Positions 1 through 11,682 of a stretch of DNA of 64,000 nt are shown here, in pieces. The notes below the pieces were generated by a model. The model was not told where the DNA came from, made no database searches, and was given only the letters and a program-made list of their open reading frames with translations. Origin of the DNA: Tubulanus polymorphus (lineage: Eukaryota > Nemertea > Palaeonemertea > Tubulaniformes > Tubulanidae). Made by a program: the position numbers and the translations under genes. Position 1 is the stretch's first letter. The number at the start of each line of letters is the position of its first letter. The stretch covers positions 4,934,501 through 4,998,500 of the forward strand of contig NC_134028.1 in the NCBI RefSeq assembly GCF_964204645.1. The letters are read 5' to 3'.

Positions 1-2170
1 TAATAATTTCTGTCTCCTTAAGTAAAAATAATTTCATATTTAAACTGGCTTTAACAACTTGTGTTCATAGGTACAAATGTTTTGCAGAAAACATCATTAG
101 TGCCACTTGTACAGGAACGTGCTAGTCGACAATCTTGCCAACCAGAGGACATTTAGAAGTTTTTTGATAGTTCACATATTTGGATTCAGTGATGATTCCC
201 GATATCGACGTCTGCTCTGTGAGCCTTTAACTACCACATGTTATTAACTAGCGACAATTAAACGAACCAAGCATTTGACTAAAATTAGAAGTTACTGCCA
301 GTTTAATATTCACAGTTCTAGTTTCGGAACTCTATAAAGATCTAAATATTACCGATAGCTTTCTATTGAGGTAGTTACGAAGATTCCTCTGTTTGAACAT
401 TCCACAATCTATTTGAATTAGTTGAATTTATCTATTCATTTAGGGTACAATTATTAAGATAGATGTTTGTCCATCAAAATGTTGTTGTTGTTATCATAAT
501 TATTATTGTAAATTAAACATGAATGATATTAATAATCATGATTATTATATTATTTATTCTTAGGCTTTAAACATAAAAATAATCGATTGTTATAAGATTT
601 ATAAGTAATTGTTATCATTATATAGCGTGTGTATAGTCAAGTCAATCTTGGTGTTTTTTCAAGATATATTTTAGGATAGAACCCGAATTAGGGAGCTTTC
701 TTTTATCTTTTTGAAGTGTTCCATTTGATTTTAGAATGTATCAAAGTGGATTCTAAGTGCAAATTTTAATGATTTTATTGAATTGTTTAAATTTCATGTA
801 GATTGAAGCTTATTTCTGTAGGGTACATCATGTATGTACACTTCCTGGGTATGGGTATCGGTTCAGAAAATCAGAGGTGTTTCCAGATCAACAGCTTGTC
901 AGGCCTGGTTTCATAGTTTGTTTAAATCTTAGACCCCTTGGGCCCATTCCATAGTCATAGCTTAATCACAACACCAGTCTGAGATCAACTTTATAGAAGC
1001 CAATCTTACAACCTAAGATCGGAGACCACTTTTGGACTTATTACGTCTTAGCTATAGAACTGTGGTCCCTGTTTTATAATTTCCGAAATTGATATGAATG
1101 AGATTTATTCTTGAGTAGCTTCATTCTTTTTAGGATATGTGTCATTTATGTATAATATATTGATAGTTTCCCTGTGTCTAACCACTGTTGAGGATGTACC
1201 CCTACTGGATGATGCATCCAAAGGTTGAGGATTTATTTGAAAACAGGCTTGTCTCCATTAGATCGATGTTTATCTAACATTCTCTATATTTCATGTATGT
1301 GAAATGTGTAAATTGAATAAGAAGATCGTGTAATTTTGTAAAGACTTTTACAGAGAATAAAATGTAAGATCGATGACTCCGTAAAATCTATTTTAGTCAG
1401 CTTTTTATTTTCGTTCGTGAGTCCTTGTGAGTCTGCACCGAAAACACGTCAGATATCTGGTCAGTTTCTAATCAATCACTAATTATGAATTCCGATGCGA
1501 TCGCCATCCATTTATTGGAATTTCATCGATCTGATGCTTGATCGAGGAAAATTCTAATAGACGGCGATTTAATGAAGTTCATAAGCCTTACCAACAATCA
1601 ATTCAGGAAAAGTTCCAATAGATGGCGATTTATTCTGTCCCGGGTTCAAACCCGCGGTCTATTGACACCGATTCTGAGCATTAGATAGGGGAAGAATAAA
1701 ACTGCCACAGGTTCGAACCCGATCTATTTTCATAGAATCAGTGTCGTGACAAACACTAAACTTAATGTGAATTTTCGATGTTAGAAAACGATTTATTGTA
1801 ATCTTAAAGTTTGAATACGTTCACCTATGTACACGTGCTGCATTTGAATTGTTTGCTTCAAACTGCGATAGCCGTAGTCAGAAACCTGACTGTGGTTTAG
1901 TTTCACGATCGGATATTTTCACAAACCACATAATATAAGCCCATCCGTATATATAAAAAGCTTACCACCAACGATTAGGGAACTAACTACGATAGCCGTG
2001 GATCCCGCAACGAGGCAGAGACAGAGAGGAAATTATATATATCATTCACAGCAAGAAACCGATGATTTTGTTTCAGAACCAAATGAAATTTATTTAGGAA
2101 GACGTTATCGCATCAATTTGAGTATTAGCTTTAATAGATACAGGAGACGCATGTATCGCATTGGAGAACA
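1..2170. other. Non-coding region upstream of the GPCR
   Basis: I see no convincing coding exon here. An AATAAA lies near 1357 and could end the transcript of a gene outside the window, so positions 1-1380 may be 3' UTR. A degenerate copy of a short inverted-repeat element lies at about 940-1070 and another repeat at about 1880-1972 (separate entries). Around 1540-1640 a short phrase of the type TTCTAATAGACGGCGATTTA occurs twice with small changes. TATA-like sequence (TATATATAAAAAG) lies around 1949-1961, about 210 bases before the GPCR start codon. Confidence 0.5.
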
Positions 2171-3196
2171 ATGAAAGCGAATGAAACAGATCCTGTGCCG
2201 ATTTGTTGCGGTAAATTCTGTGACGGTTCAGATACGATCTTATCTTACGGTACGATAATGACATTAACGCGTGGGATGCTTTATTCAATCGGTGTCATCT
2301 CTAATTGTCTCGCATTCATTGTTCTTCGATTGATGAAACTAAAAGGTAGCAGTATTCTATATCTGGAGATGCTCTCTGTAGCTGACACTGTAAACTGTTT
2401 AACCGGTTTGTTCGGACGCGAGCTGATGGTCGCTTCGAGCTCGTTGGAATTTATTCGTTATAATCACATTTACCAAGAGTATTACCGTCATATCTATATT
2501 TACGTAGACACTATCTTCCAGATGACCACGACCACCAGTCCGTGGCTACTGTTCGCTACAAGTTTAGACCGCTACGTAGCTATCAGATTCCCTCTGTCTG
2601 CTAGGAATGTTTGCACGATTCAAAATGCATTTCGTATTTCCGTTGCGACTTGGATTCTAACTTTTCTTTTCGATGTGCCGACAATTTGGGATCTGGAAAC
2701 GTTCGTAAAAATGCCCAATCATTCATGTAGTTATATTTCCAAAAGGAAACTCCTGCTTCAGAATAAACAATATGCAATTTATTACGATTTTGTGTTCGGT
2801 AAAGTTGTGTTGAAGTTTATTCCGGGTTTGATTGTGTTTGGCTGTAATATACACATGATGATGTTGGTTCGTGTGGCAGCTCGTCTGCGACACAAACTTC
2901 AACAAATCGATGTCAAAGATGAAGATTCGACAAATAGCAAACAAGGAAGACAAATAACTTTGACAATATTAGCTTTAAATATTACATTTATGGTTGAATA
3001 CGGGATGGCTTTGATAAATACAATTTTACCGGCGATTCTACCCGAGGGAGTAGAATATCGATCGTATCATTCGGGTCAATTGTTACACGCTATCAATTCT
3101 ATGATTAATTTATTCGTTTATTTAGGAATTCGAAAAGGTTTTGGAGAAACTCTAGTTTGGCTTTTGAGTTGTCATCGTTTAGGAAAGCGAGCGTAA
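2171..3196 (+). CDS. Orphan class A G-protein-coupled receptor, peptide-receptor-like
   Basis: Intronless 341-residue seven-transmembrane protein. TM1 is at about residues 35-57, TM2 at about 63-85, and TM3 ends with LDRYVAIRFP, the DRY motif and the start of the second intracellular loop. TM7 carries NLFVY in place of the usual NPxxY, followed by a basic helix-8-like segment (GIRKGF). The normal CWxP motif of TM6 is not recognisable. I find no cysteine at the usual extracellular end of TM3, although Cys residues occur in the N-terminal tail and in extracellular loop 2 (NHSCSY). The overall look is of the large invertebrate FMRFamide/myosuppressin-like orphan group, so a plasma-membrane receptor for a neuropeptide is likely but the ligand cannot be read from the sequence. 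The ATG at 2171 is the first in a long open frame and gives a normal-length extracellular tail. Confidence 0.85.
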   Translation: MKANETDPVPICCGKFCDGSDTILSYGTIMTLTRGMLYSIGVISNCLAFIVLRLMKLKGSSILYLEMLSVADTVNCLTGLFGRELMVASSSLEFIRYNHIYQEYYRHIYIYVDTIFQMTTTTSPWLLFATSLDRYVAIRFPLSARNVCTIQNAFRISVATWILTFLFDVPTIWDLETFVKMPNHSCSYISKRKLLLQNKQYAIYYDFVFGKVVLKFIPGLIVFGCNIHMMMLVRVAARLRHKLQQIDVKDEDSTNSKQGRQITLTILALNITFMVEYGMALINTILPAILPEGVEYRSYHSGQLLHAINSMINLFVYLGIRKGFGETLVWLLSCHRLGKRA

Positions 3197-3583
3197 CAGA
3201 TAGACGATGAGCTGATGAAAGGGAGGGCCGCGGAGGTCACAATTACAAAAGTCCATTAAAAGAACTTATTTGGGAGTAGGGTCATCAAACCTGAGACACT
3301 CTTGGTCCCACTTTTCAGCATCTAGAGACCACTCTTCTGAATAGGCGTCAATATAACCGCCGGATTCAAACCCGGGACATCTCTATTTATCCCCACGTAC
3401 AGCAACTTAAGGACATTAATTATATATTCCAATAGATGGCGCTTGTAAAATTTGGTTCATAGCAAATCTTGTAATCGTCAATTTCCAGAAATTTGATAGT
3501 TCAGCTATATTCAAATAGATGGCGAACATATCGTTACGAGACTCGGATCACCTCAGTATCAGAAAATCAGGTTCGAAACTTTG
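3197..3583. other. GPCR 3' flank
   Basis: Probable 3' UTR and spacer. I see no gene. Phrases resembling CCAATAGATGGCG recur here (about 3428 and 3515) and also near 1612, suggesting degraded copies of one dispersed repeat. Confidence 0.4.
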
Positions 3584-4409
3584 CAGGGGCGGATCCAGGG
3601 GGATGGGTAGACAGTATAAGAAGGAAATTTAAGGGCACTTTTCTGATCTTAGGGCACACCCAGTATCCAGGTCAATGCGAGCGCCGAAGGCGCGAATTCC
3701 TTAGAGGGGGGTCTGGTCAAAATATAAAATATGGTACCATTTAAAGGCTTTTAGAGGGCTTCTAGAGGCTAGCAGAGCAATCCAGAATAAACGAATTCGA
3801 GACAAGATTTCAACACATGCGGATAAAAAATGAAGCTGGCGAACCCATGAAAGAATGGTTGTCGCCAACTTCGCCTAGTGCCCCTATAATCTTTAAAAGT
3901 GCCCCTTAACAATTATACAGAATACGGCTAAGTGCCTCTTCATTGTTAACAATCGGCAAAAATTGCCTCGTCTTCACATTTTTCCTTATGTCGTGTGCCA
4001 TCTTCCAACCAAAAGTGCCCCTAAAATTTTAAAAATTAGGCAAAAAAGTGCCCTTTTCTTCAACATTTTCCGCGTATAGTGCCCTCTTCTAAAGTACGAG
4101 TGCCCCTTTAGCCCTCCCTGAAAAGGCAAGGAAGGACAAGGTGCCCTCATCTAAAGCATGAGTGCCCCTTGTAAAAGGAAAGTGCCCTTTTTAATTTATC
4201 ATGATTAAAGGCTTTACAAATATGATTATCTCTCCTCACTTTCTTGGCAGCAGTATATACCGATTAATTTTATAATTATGACCGGATTACGGACACGGAA
4301 TTAGCGGTTGCTGAAATAATGCCGTCAAAAATATTGCCGGTGAAATTTCGAAGGGCACTTAAAAATTCTAGACCGTATTGGGCAATAATACGGTCTGGAT
4401 CCGCCCCTG
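3584..4409. mobile_element. Non-autonomous hAT-like DNA transposon
   Basis: An 826-bp unit is bounded by a perfect inverted repeat: GCAGGGGCGGATCCAG at the left (from 3583) and its reverse complement at the right (to 4410). CAGGGGCGGATCCAG-type ends are characteristic of some animal hAT elements. Inside, the motif GTGCCC (or GGGCAC) recurs about a dozen times, mostly between 3870 and 4195, as expected for subterminal transposase-binding repeats. There is no transposase reading frame. The flanks show only a weak CTTTG/CTTTA match rather than a clean 8-bp duplication, so the insertion is old or the exact boundary is uncertain. Confidence 0.7.
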
Positions 4410-4684
4410 CTTTAGGACACCCCGACTATCCTCTAGTCAGCATCAGGATTACTCTTGGTCTAGTATTTAGCTGTTCTTCCCCAAACAAGTAACGGAACTC
4501 ATGCATTGTCTGCTATTCAGACTAAACTCCTCAGTTTGGATCAGATATCCTCATAGCCATGTCATATCCACAATAAAAAATACTTAAACAATGCATTGCT
4601 TTATACAAATTCATCTAAACATTTAATGACATCATCTTCAATATTTCACAAATCTACAAAATTAGAATTTGGTTTTAAAGAACG

Positions 4685-5569
4685 TCAACTTGTAGATAAA
4701 TTAGAATCTTGAACAACGTAATTAAAATCAGTTTGTCTAATGGAGATTTTCAGAACCGGTGCAGTCGTCACTTCTTTACCCATTTTTTCTAAATCTCTTA
4801 AAATCATTTTTTCCATAAGAGGCGGGAATTTAGTCGTTGAAGGCGCAATTCTCTTATCTCTCACCGGGGCATCATTTTTCTTAATCTGTTCTTCCTCGTG
4901 TTTCGCGACTAGACGCCAGTCCGGTTTGTAACCGGAGCAGATTTTCTTCACGCCCATCGGAACGCCTCGAAATGTGAAATCCATCATCGCGTAACCGGAA
5001 CGCCGGGTCTAAAATAGAAATACCACAGAGCAGGGTTAGTCTGAATACCAGACAATGTACGAGTTCCTCTAGCGTGAATACCATACGTCTACCAAGGTTC
5101 CCCTACACAGTTACCTCGGTAGTAAGCTTTTATAATCAGATGGACTTAAACCAAGATCAGGGATGACAATGGCCAAAACACAGTTGAAATAAGTAACACC
5201 TTGGACTTGGTTAGTAAAAATATCAGATCGTGAAACTAAATCACACACCGCATCAATGACTGACTTGGGTTATACCCTCTCAATAATATTGTTTTGCAAC
5301 GCTAATAGATTAAAGGACTTGGTCTGTCAGTGATTTTTTTCAGCTGTGGCAATTTAAACTTTATAAGATCCTAATCTTACATTATCAGACATCTTGGGAA
5401 CGACGTCTTTGACTATGTAATAACTCGGTTCCGAGTATTTGAAGTGAGTCGATTCTCTAATGACCATTCTACCAACTCCGAACCCTTTCAGTTGACACAG
5501 AATTTCAAACAACGTTTTTCCGTAATAATCTCGAGCGCTTCTTCCGATATATTTAATTGGTGTCGACAT
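4685..5569 (-). CDS. MRPS34: Mitochondrial small ribosomal subunit protein mS34
   Basis: Two coding exons on the minus strand, 5381-5569 and 4685-5008, joined in phase 0 with donor GTAAGA and acceptor TTTTAG, give a 170-residue protein. The N-terminus (MSTPIKYIGRSARDYYGKTL) and the motif GFGVGRMVIR match the insect and other invertebrate form of mS34. The downstream block DWRLVAKHEEE matches the DWRLVPKHEEE block of vertebrate MRPS34. The human protein is longer mainly by an N-terminal extension, so this length is normal for an invertebrate. It is a structural component of the mitochondrial 28S subunit. An ATTAAA polyadenylation signal lies at about 4622-4627 on this strand. The gene is divergently arranged with the gene at 6041, about 470 bases away. 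Confidence 0.9.
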
Positions 5570-6040
5570 TTTCCACCTATGAAATGTATATTCCTCGAAA
5601 AAATCAAGATTTAATCTAAAAATTTTTAGGAAGTCGTGATCAATGCGCAACGACCTTGAGATCCACCAGTGAATTATTGACAATCCAACAAAAAATATAG
5701 CTTATTAATATTCAAAACGAGTCAAAAGATTAGAACATTAAGACAGAAGAGGGACATGACATAAAAGGCGCTTTTAATGAGTTTAGTCGAGTATATTCGG
5801 TTTAGTTCCAGCATTTGCCACACATTTTTACGATGGCAGCACCTTCGTAAAATGAAGGGTTGCTCCGAGAGATCAGCGAACCTAAACCTCAAGGTCGCAG
5901 CGTGTATGTTTTGACTTTTGACAGTTGGTGCTGGAGATGATGAAATCTTGTGAAATATCTTTATAAAATACTGATGACATGACATGACATACGGTGGATC
6001 CGTTTTTCTGAGATTGAAGAGATAGATACAAAATTGCAGC
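5570..6040. promoter_or_regulatory. Divergent intergenic region between mRpS34 and the 6041 gene
   Basis: A 471-base gap separates two start codons that point away from each other, so it should hold both promoters. I see no TATA box. A GATGGCAGCACC element at about 5832 resembles the GGTGGCAG core found near other promoters in this window. The open frames seen here look accidental. Confidence 0.5.
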
Positions 6041-7830
6041 ATGAAATTAAATTTGGAAAAACTTGTGAAAAAAGTAGGTTATTGATTGGTTATTTATGCA
6101 TCAATCTCAATTCTTTTTGCTTCTGTTTTCAACGGTATCAGAATGAGTAGAGACGGGCCAATATCACTGTAACGATGTCATGAAACTTTAAATTGCAGGT
6201 TATTTTTGAAGAGTTGAACAGACTGGATGCATTCTTAACTGAAGATGATGTGAAAGCTCTTCTGCTTGAAGACGGTGCAAATCGACCAGCTCGAACTTCA
6301 ATCGTAGGATACCCACCGTGTCCATTCTATAAAGAATTATCCAGAGCTCTTGAAAGATGGCTGGAAGAGAAGTATGATTAGCAGCCTGTTATCAGAGTTA
6401 TGACATCAGAGCACAACCTCTTTCTTATCTATTCTATCTTTGTTCTAGAGTTTGCCCAGTTTCTGATTTACCAAGCTACCCATTATTGGATGAACAGCAC
6501 TATATTTCTGAAAGGTTAATAACACATCTAGCGATGGACTCTCAGCTTCGAGAAGCCCGTATGATTTAGTAATTCTATTGAATCCTCTTCATTTTCTCGT
6601 TTATAGAGAAGCTAAATTTCGTGAGGTTCAATATCTATTGGAAGGATTATCGACTCTTTGGAATCACTGGAACGAAGAGGAAAAGCAATATCGATTGAGA
6701 ACAATATTCCAGGTAATCGCCCTCCTCACGCCACTTTACCAACTGCTCCCTGCTTGGTACCCTCCTGAATTAACTCGATATTTTCAGGTTATTGGTAGAA
6801 GGGGTTTACTCGATTTACTCGGTTTGCGTAAAACTGTCGGGAGTCAAGATCTATTTCCACCATCACGAAAACTATTAGAGGATACGTTCAATGCTTTACA
6901 CAGGTTTCGATTCAATTCTGTACAAAGTTATATTCTTCAAAACACCTCAACATTGAGATATAGCCATTTTTTTCATCAATGAAAATAAAAAGATTTTTCT
7001 CTTACTTTCATTCGACGAATATCTGAATTTTGTAGTGAGAAGGCGCAGTTAACAGTTGGAGCTAGAGCCCTGGCTAAACATGGTCATCGAGATCAGTCAT
7101 CGAGCTGGTGGGGAATTTCTTCTGGTTGTAAGTACCGGTAACTACATAGTCATTTCACCGGAGTTATCTAAGCGTGCATTAAAGGGAGCCAAATTATTTT
7201 TCTCATTCAGCTGAAGTAACTAAGAATGAACACGCAAATTCTGTGATGACAAAGATATTTGATGGGGCTACATGGATCAACATACATCAACTACCGGTAA
7301 ATAAACTAGAACTAATGATTAAAGCTTACTGAAATACAGTAGAACCCGCTTAATTCGAATCATTTGGGACCAACAAAATTCATCCAGTTAGGTTACAGGA
7401 AATCCGGATTAAAAGTAATTTTCTTGTATATTAATGAACAAATGAACTACAAATATTGTCCAAATAAGACCAAAATCCAAATTAAGGGCAGTTGACTGTA
7501 TGAACATTCTGTTAATTGTAGTTCTTCTTGCTTTACAGCAACAAATAAACATCATTGAAGTTCGACATGCTGATGGTAAGTTCAGTCCTACAGTTGGACT
7601 CTAAAATATTTCCATCATTATAAACGATCAGATTTTCTGGTGCCCTTAAGTTCATCGTAAGGAGGTTCTCCACAGTATACAGTTGCTCTCTTCATTGATA
7701 ATTCTACTATAAATCAATGGTTTGTCTGTTTTCAGGATATGGTGCAAGATGGTCGTTCGATGGTAAATCATTCCGGGGTTTTCTAGAGCCGCAGATGGAA
7801 GGAGGTCATGAAGTCGGTTGGAGGCATTGA
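6041..7830 (+). CDS. Conserved-looking protein of unknown function, nine exons
   Basis: I assembled nine coding exons with consistent phases: 6041-6073, 6199-6371, 6449-6558, 6609-6712, 6788-6903, 7036-7127, 7211-7296, 7539-7575 and 7736-7830. Together they encode 281 residues ending in GWRH. All introns are short and use GT-AG; the donor after 6903 (GTTTCG) and the acceptor before 6609 are the weakest. The N-terminal half is helical and charged (FREVQYLLEGLSTLWNHW). The C-terminal 100 residues hold the most motif-like blocks: SSSWWGISSGSEVTKNEHAN, TWINIHQLP, GYGARWSFDGKSFRGFLEP and GGHEVGWRH. No signal peptide or membrane segment is visible. I cannot assign a family with confidence. AATAAA follows at 7890. 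The intron at 7297-7538 carries a short inverted-repeat transposon (7335-7500). Confidence 0.75.
7335..7500. mobile_element. Tc1/mariner-pogo-like MITE in an intron
   Basis: The unit starts TACAGTAGAACCCGCTTAAT and ends with AGTTGACTGTA, so it is bounded by TACAGT/ACTGTA with the TA dinucleotides expected from Tc1/mariner-type target duplication. It is about 166 bp, has no coding capacity, and lies inside the intron before the exon at 7539. Confidence 0.5.
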
Positions 7831-10800
7831 TGAGATGAATTACACGCCACGCATCGCTTACAGCTCACATTACTCTAGTCGTTTTTCACAATAAAATTCA
7901 ATCATATTTCACCGTTAGCTATAAATATTCGTTTCATATTCTATATAAGAAATATAATTAAAATAATTTAGAATAATAAATTTTTTTGTTGTATTTTTCT
8001 CTGATTTTTGCTTTAAAAGGCTATTTGGGTTGGTGGAGGAACTCGGGATAGAAGAAAAAAGGTACTGAAGACGACAATTCATTCAAGACTTAAGAAAAAG
8101 ACAGCAAACAAAAACTCAAAAAGCATATTTCAGTGTTAAACTGTTACGTTATTCAATTTATTTAAGTGAACATTGCAATACAATAAATGTATTTTGTATA
8201 TTTGGAGCTAGATATTTCTACAAGTAAGATCTATGCAGTTGATTCTTGAAATCTTGACACGATAAATCATTTCTATTTCAGTCTTATTTTCTAAAACTAA
8301 TTTAGATGAAACTAGAATTCATTACATTCTTCAGTCTTTAGCCTCGACCCGGAGGTTGATCAGTACTCTAGTGTAGAGGTTATTCATGCGATGTCACAGG
8401 ACATCGAATTGACCGTCAAATACAAGTGGCTTACTGAAGTAATATCAATATCATAACTGACGGACATTATGACATACATGTGAACAGTGTCTGACGTCCA
8501 TGCATAACCTCCATACACGTGTCATACAACAAGTTTTTCAACATTAAAAATTACATAATAAAATATAATTTGAAAGCGTTCCACAAGACACTTATGTGTA
8601 CATCAGTTTATATTAATACTAGCCTATTTACACATTACAGCAATTCATAACTTACTCAATATATACACATATATATATATATATCTTCAGAGGTAAAAAT
8701 AAAACATTTATATAAAACGTATATTCTATGTCTAGGGCGGGGTTTGAGTGGGAAAATATTAACCACATTCACTTCTAGATCTATTCCTACAAGCATAAAA
8801 CCAGTATCAAACCTTAGAATACAACACACAGGTACTCACTCGCCACAGCTTAGACTAAACCAAGATGAGGCAAGCAATGACGGCGAGTATTCAAAGGTAA
8901 TAAATGAAAATGTGAAGAAGTGCTCAGGACTTATTCAAAAAAAAAAACATTCATTTATTGTGTGGTTGACATTCCCTGAATATACATGTAGCATGTTCTA
9001 TGAAAACTGTTATTTTCGGTGTATAAGAAATTTCACAATCCCTGTTTAAAAGACAATGATCAATGCTTGCGGGATTGAAACTTGTTTGACCCGGCTAATT
9101 ATTTCACTCGACGCACCCTTTTTATCTTAAATCATTACAGTCATTCATTGTGATTGAAATATTTAAAAAGAAAATAATATGTGAAATAATGAATTTGTTA
9201 TATTGCAGCACAGTTTTGAAAAGGTGATAAAAAACTATTCTAAAAGTATGAAGGGTTTCACGGTGAAATAGAAAACCGTGAAAAATAATACAAACAGTTA
9301 AAACTGAGATACATAAAATACGCAAGAAATGAAAACCATTTTATGATCATAAATAAATGCCTTGTGCCTGCTTAATTATAGTAAAATCATTGGTCATTAA
9401 TTCAGAAAGTTTTGCATTGAACTGAAGTGGTTGATTTCTTGTAAGAACACGTTGACATATCAAGTCGATAGTTATAGAATTAGAGTCTAACTGTCTGTGG
9501 GAACTTTACTGTTTGTGGAAGGTTGATTAACACAATTGGTCTTACAACAGTTTTACATATTGTCCTATAGAATTACATGATTGACTATCAAAGGTATTTC
9601 ACCTAATGTTTATTTGTATTTCCAGGTAACAACACTCAATGCTTGCAATAAAGCAACATTGGGGTTTTCGTCACAGATTATTGTGAATGGAAATACCTGA
9701 TTGGTTTAACAAATCTGAACAATCATAATTGAATAGGCGCAATACATGGTTTGATATCAATAACTAATCCTAGTTTTTCTTCAGAAAACAAGACCGAACG
9801 AGGTTAATCATCAACCACTGGATCATACACCAGACAGTTATTCTCACACAGCGCTTGATAATCATTTTTATTGCGTAAATAGGCAAATCAAATACTTGAT
9901 GGTTTCTATCAAAATACCGTCAATACCAATTAACCTCATAAATACTGTTCGAGATACTAAACCACAGGCAGGAAACATTTAGCCTTATTTTCAGCCATTT
10001 AGCCGTTCATCAGTGCAGCAAATTATTAGCAGCGAAAATATTTCATCAACAAGTGCCTCATACATCAGACAACTCCCATATATCACCCATTTCAACTATT
10101 ATTATTTTTAACCTATTGCTTGCGCCAACACTATAAATCATAACGACACATTCCTTCATTCAAAAGCAAAAATAAGTAAATTTCTATCACTTTCACCTCA
10201 AAGGTCCCAAAAAAGTATAATTGCATAAAATTGATTAATAACACTGAGGAATGATGTCAAAATAAATTCTGTATATACATAATATTCTTCTATTATTCAT
10301 CCTCCTTTGGTTTTGAAGCAAGACCAAAGGAGAAGGTAATTATTTCCTGTGGAACCCTTCCGTCTGACTAATGTAAGTTCCTTTCTAAGAACTGACAATC
10401 ACCAGTTAAGGAAGGAGTCTCTGAAGGAAATCTGCGCCATACGTAGAAAGCGCAGAATCGAAAGATTTACGATTGCCAGTAAAAAATGACATGCATACCA
10501 ATCAATTCAGGGTCTCAGTTTCAGTATATATATACTACTGGTAGAATCAATAGAAAATCATTAACCAGTCAGCAACATAATACAGTCTCGGTACGAGCGG
10601 GCCGGTCTAACGCAGTTATTATCAAAAGGGTTGCAAAATAATCTAGCACGTAGCAGTTAAAGGATAACATCTCTCACAGTCAGGATTAAATAGATAAGAT
10701 CTAAACAGTCCGAAGAGCTCGGACAGAGAAACCCAGTGAACGATAGAAGAAGTTAGGGCAGTAACAGCAGTCAACCTGAGTCTTAAACATGATCGTAATA

Positions 10801-11682
10801 CAAAACAAATTCATCCTATTTGAATGTCGATATAATAACAATTTACATCTTTATAAACCAAATATTGGTTACTAACAACTGAACAAACAATCTGCATTAT
10901 TGACACATGCATTGACTGAACTCGAGAAACACCCGATTCCAAATGAATCAATTCACCGTCAAAATGATCCCTTCCGATTATTTCTGATCTCAGTTCAACT
11001 GATACGAAGTGACGTGAAATTGAAACCGATGAAATATTCATCTAGATAGAATTCAACGGATCGGATTCAAGCATCTGTTTGAAACGGAGCTGTAGAACTG
11101 CGTGACACAGTAGTATACAATGTGTCCATGATTTTAGAATTAGTCGCTCATTTTATCGACTACTGAATACATGAAACCAGTTCTAATCTTTCGGACCGAT
11201 TCCATATTCAAAACGTTCAATGACGTTCATCGCAATAAATACAGAAATATTCAGTCAATGAGTTTCACATTCATAAAGTTTGATTTATGACTTCGGATAG
11301 TGATTCATATCACTGTGTGTTTCTAGGTGACGTAATGCTAACATTGATTCGAAGATTTTCTTCAAAAAAACTATCGCAGGAAGAACACTAGCAATATTAT
11401 AACTATCATCTTCAACTGAAAATAAGAACCGAACAATGAACGTGACTATCGAGATAACTCTCAGGGTTCTGACTTCCAAATCGAAACTGATATTCAGGAT
11501 CAAAGACCACAGTTCTCGACTAGAATTTATATCTAGCGTGGAAACATCGAAAATGAACATAACTTTTAGAATGAAACTAAGCTGGAACTGTGGAACCGGA
11601 TCCCGATTGTCAACGATCACAGCTAAAAGGCGCTATACATCAATGCTCGATGAAATAAAAGGTTCCTATTTTCACGAATCGT
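7831..11682. other. Long non-coding region between convergent genes
   Basis: This region holds the 3' end of the 6041 gene (AATAAA at 7890) and probably a long 3' UTR of the minus-strand ARL4 gene. I found no coding exon. Visible structure: an imperfect inverted-repeat unit at about 8375-8512 (GAGGTTAT at both ends); a (TA)n run at about 8664-8684; and a perfect 10-bp hairpin at 10302-10332 (CTCCTTTGGT paired with ACCAAAGGAG around an 11-base loop). The short open frames in it show no family resemblance. Confidence 0.5.
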
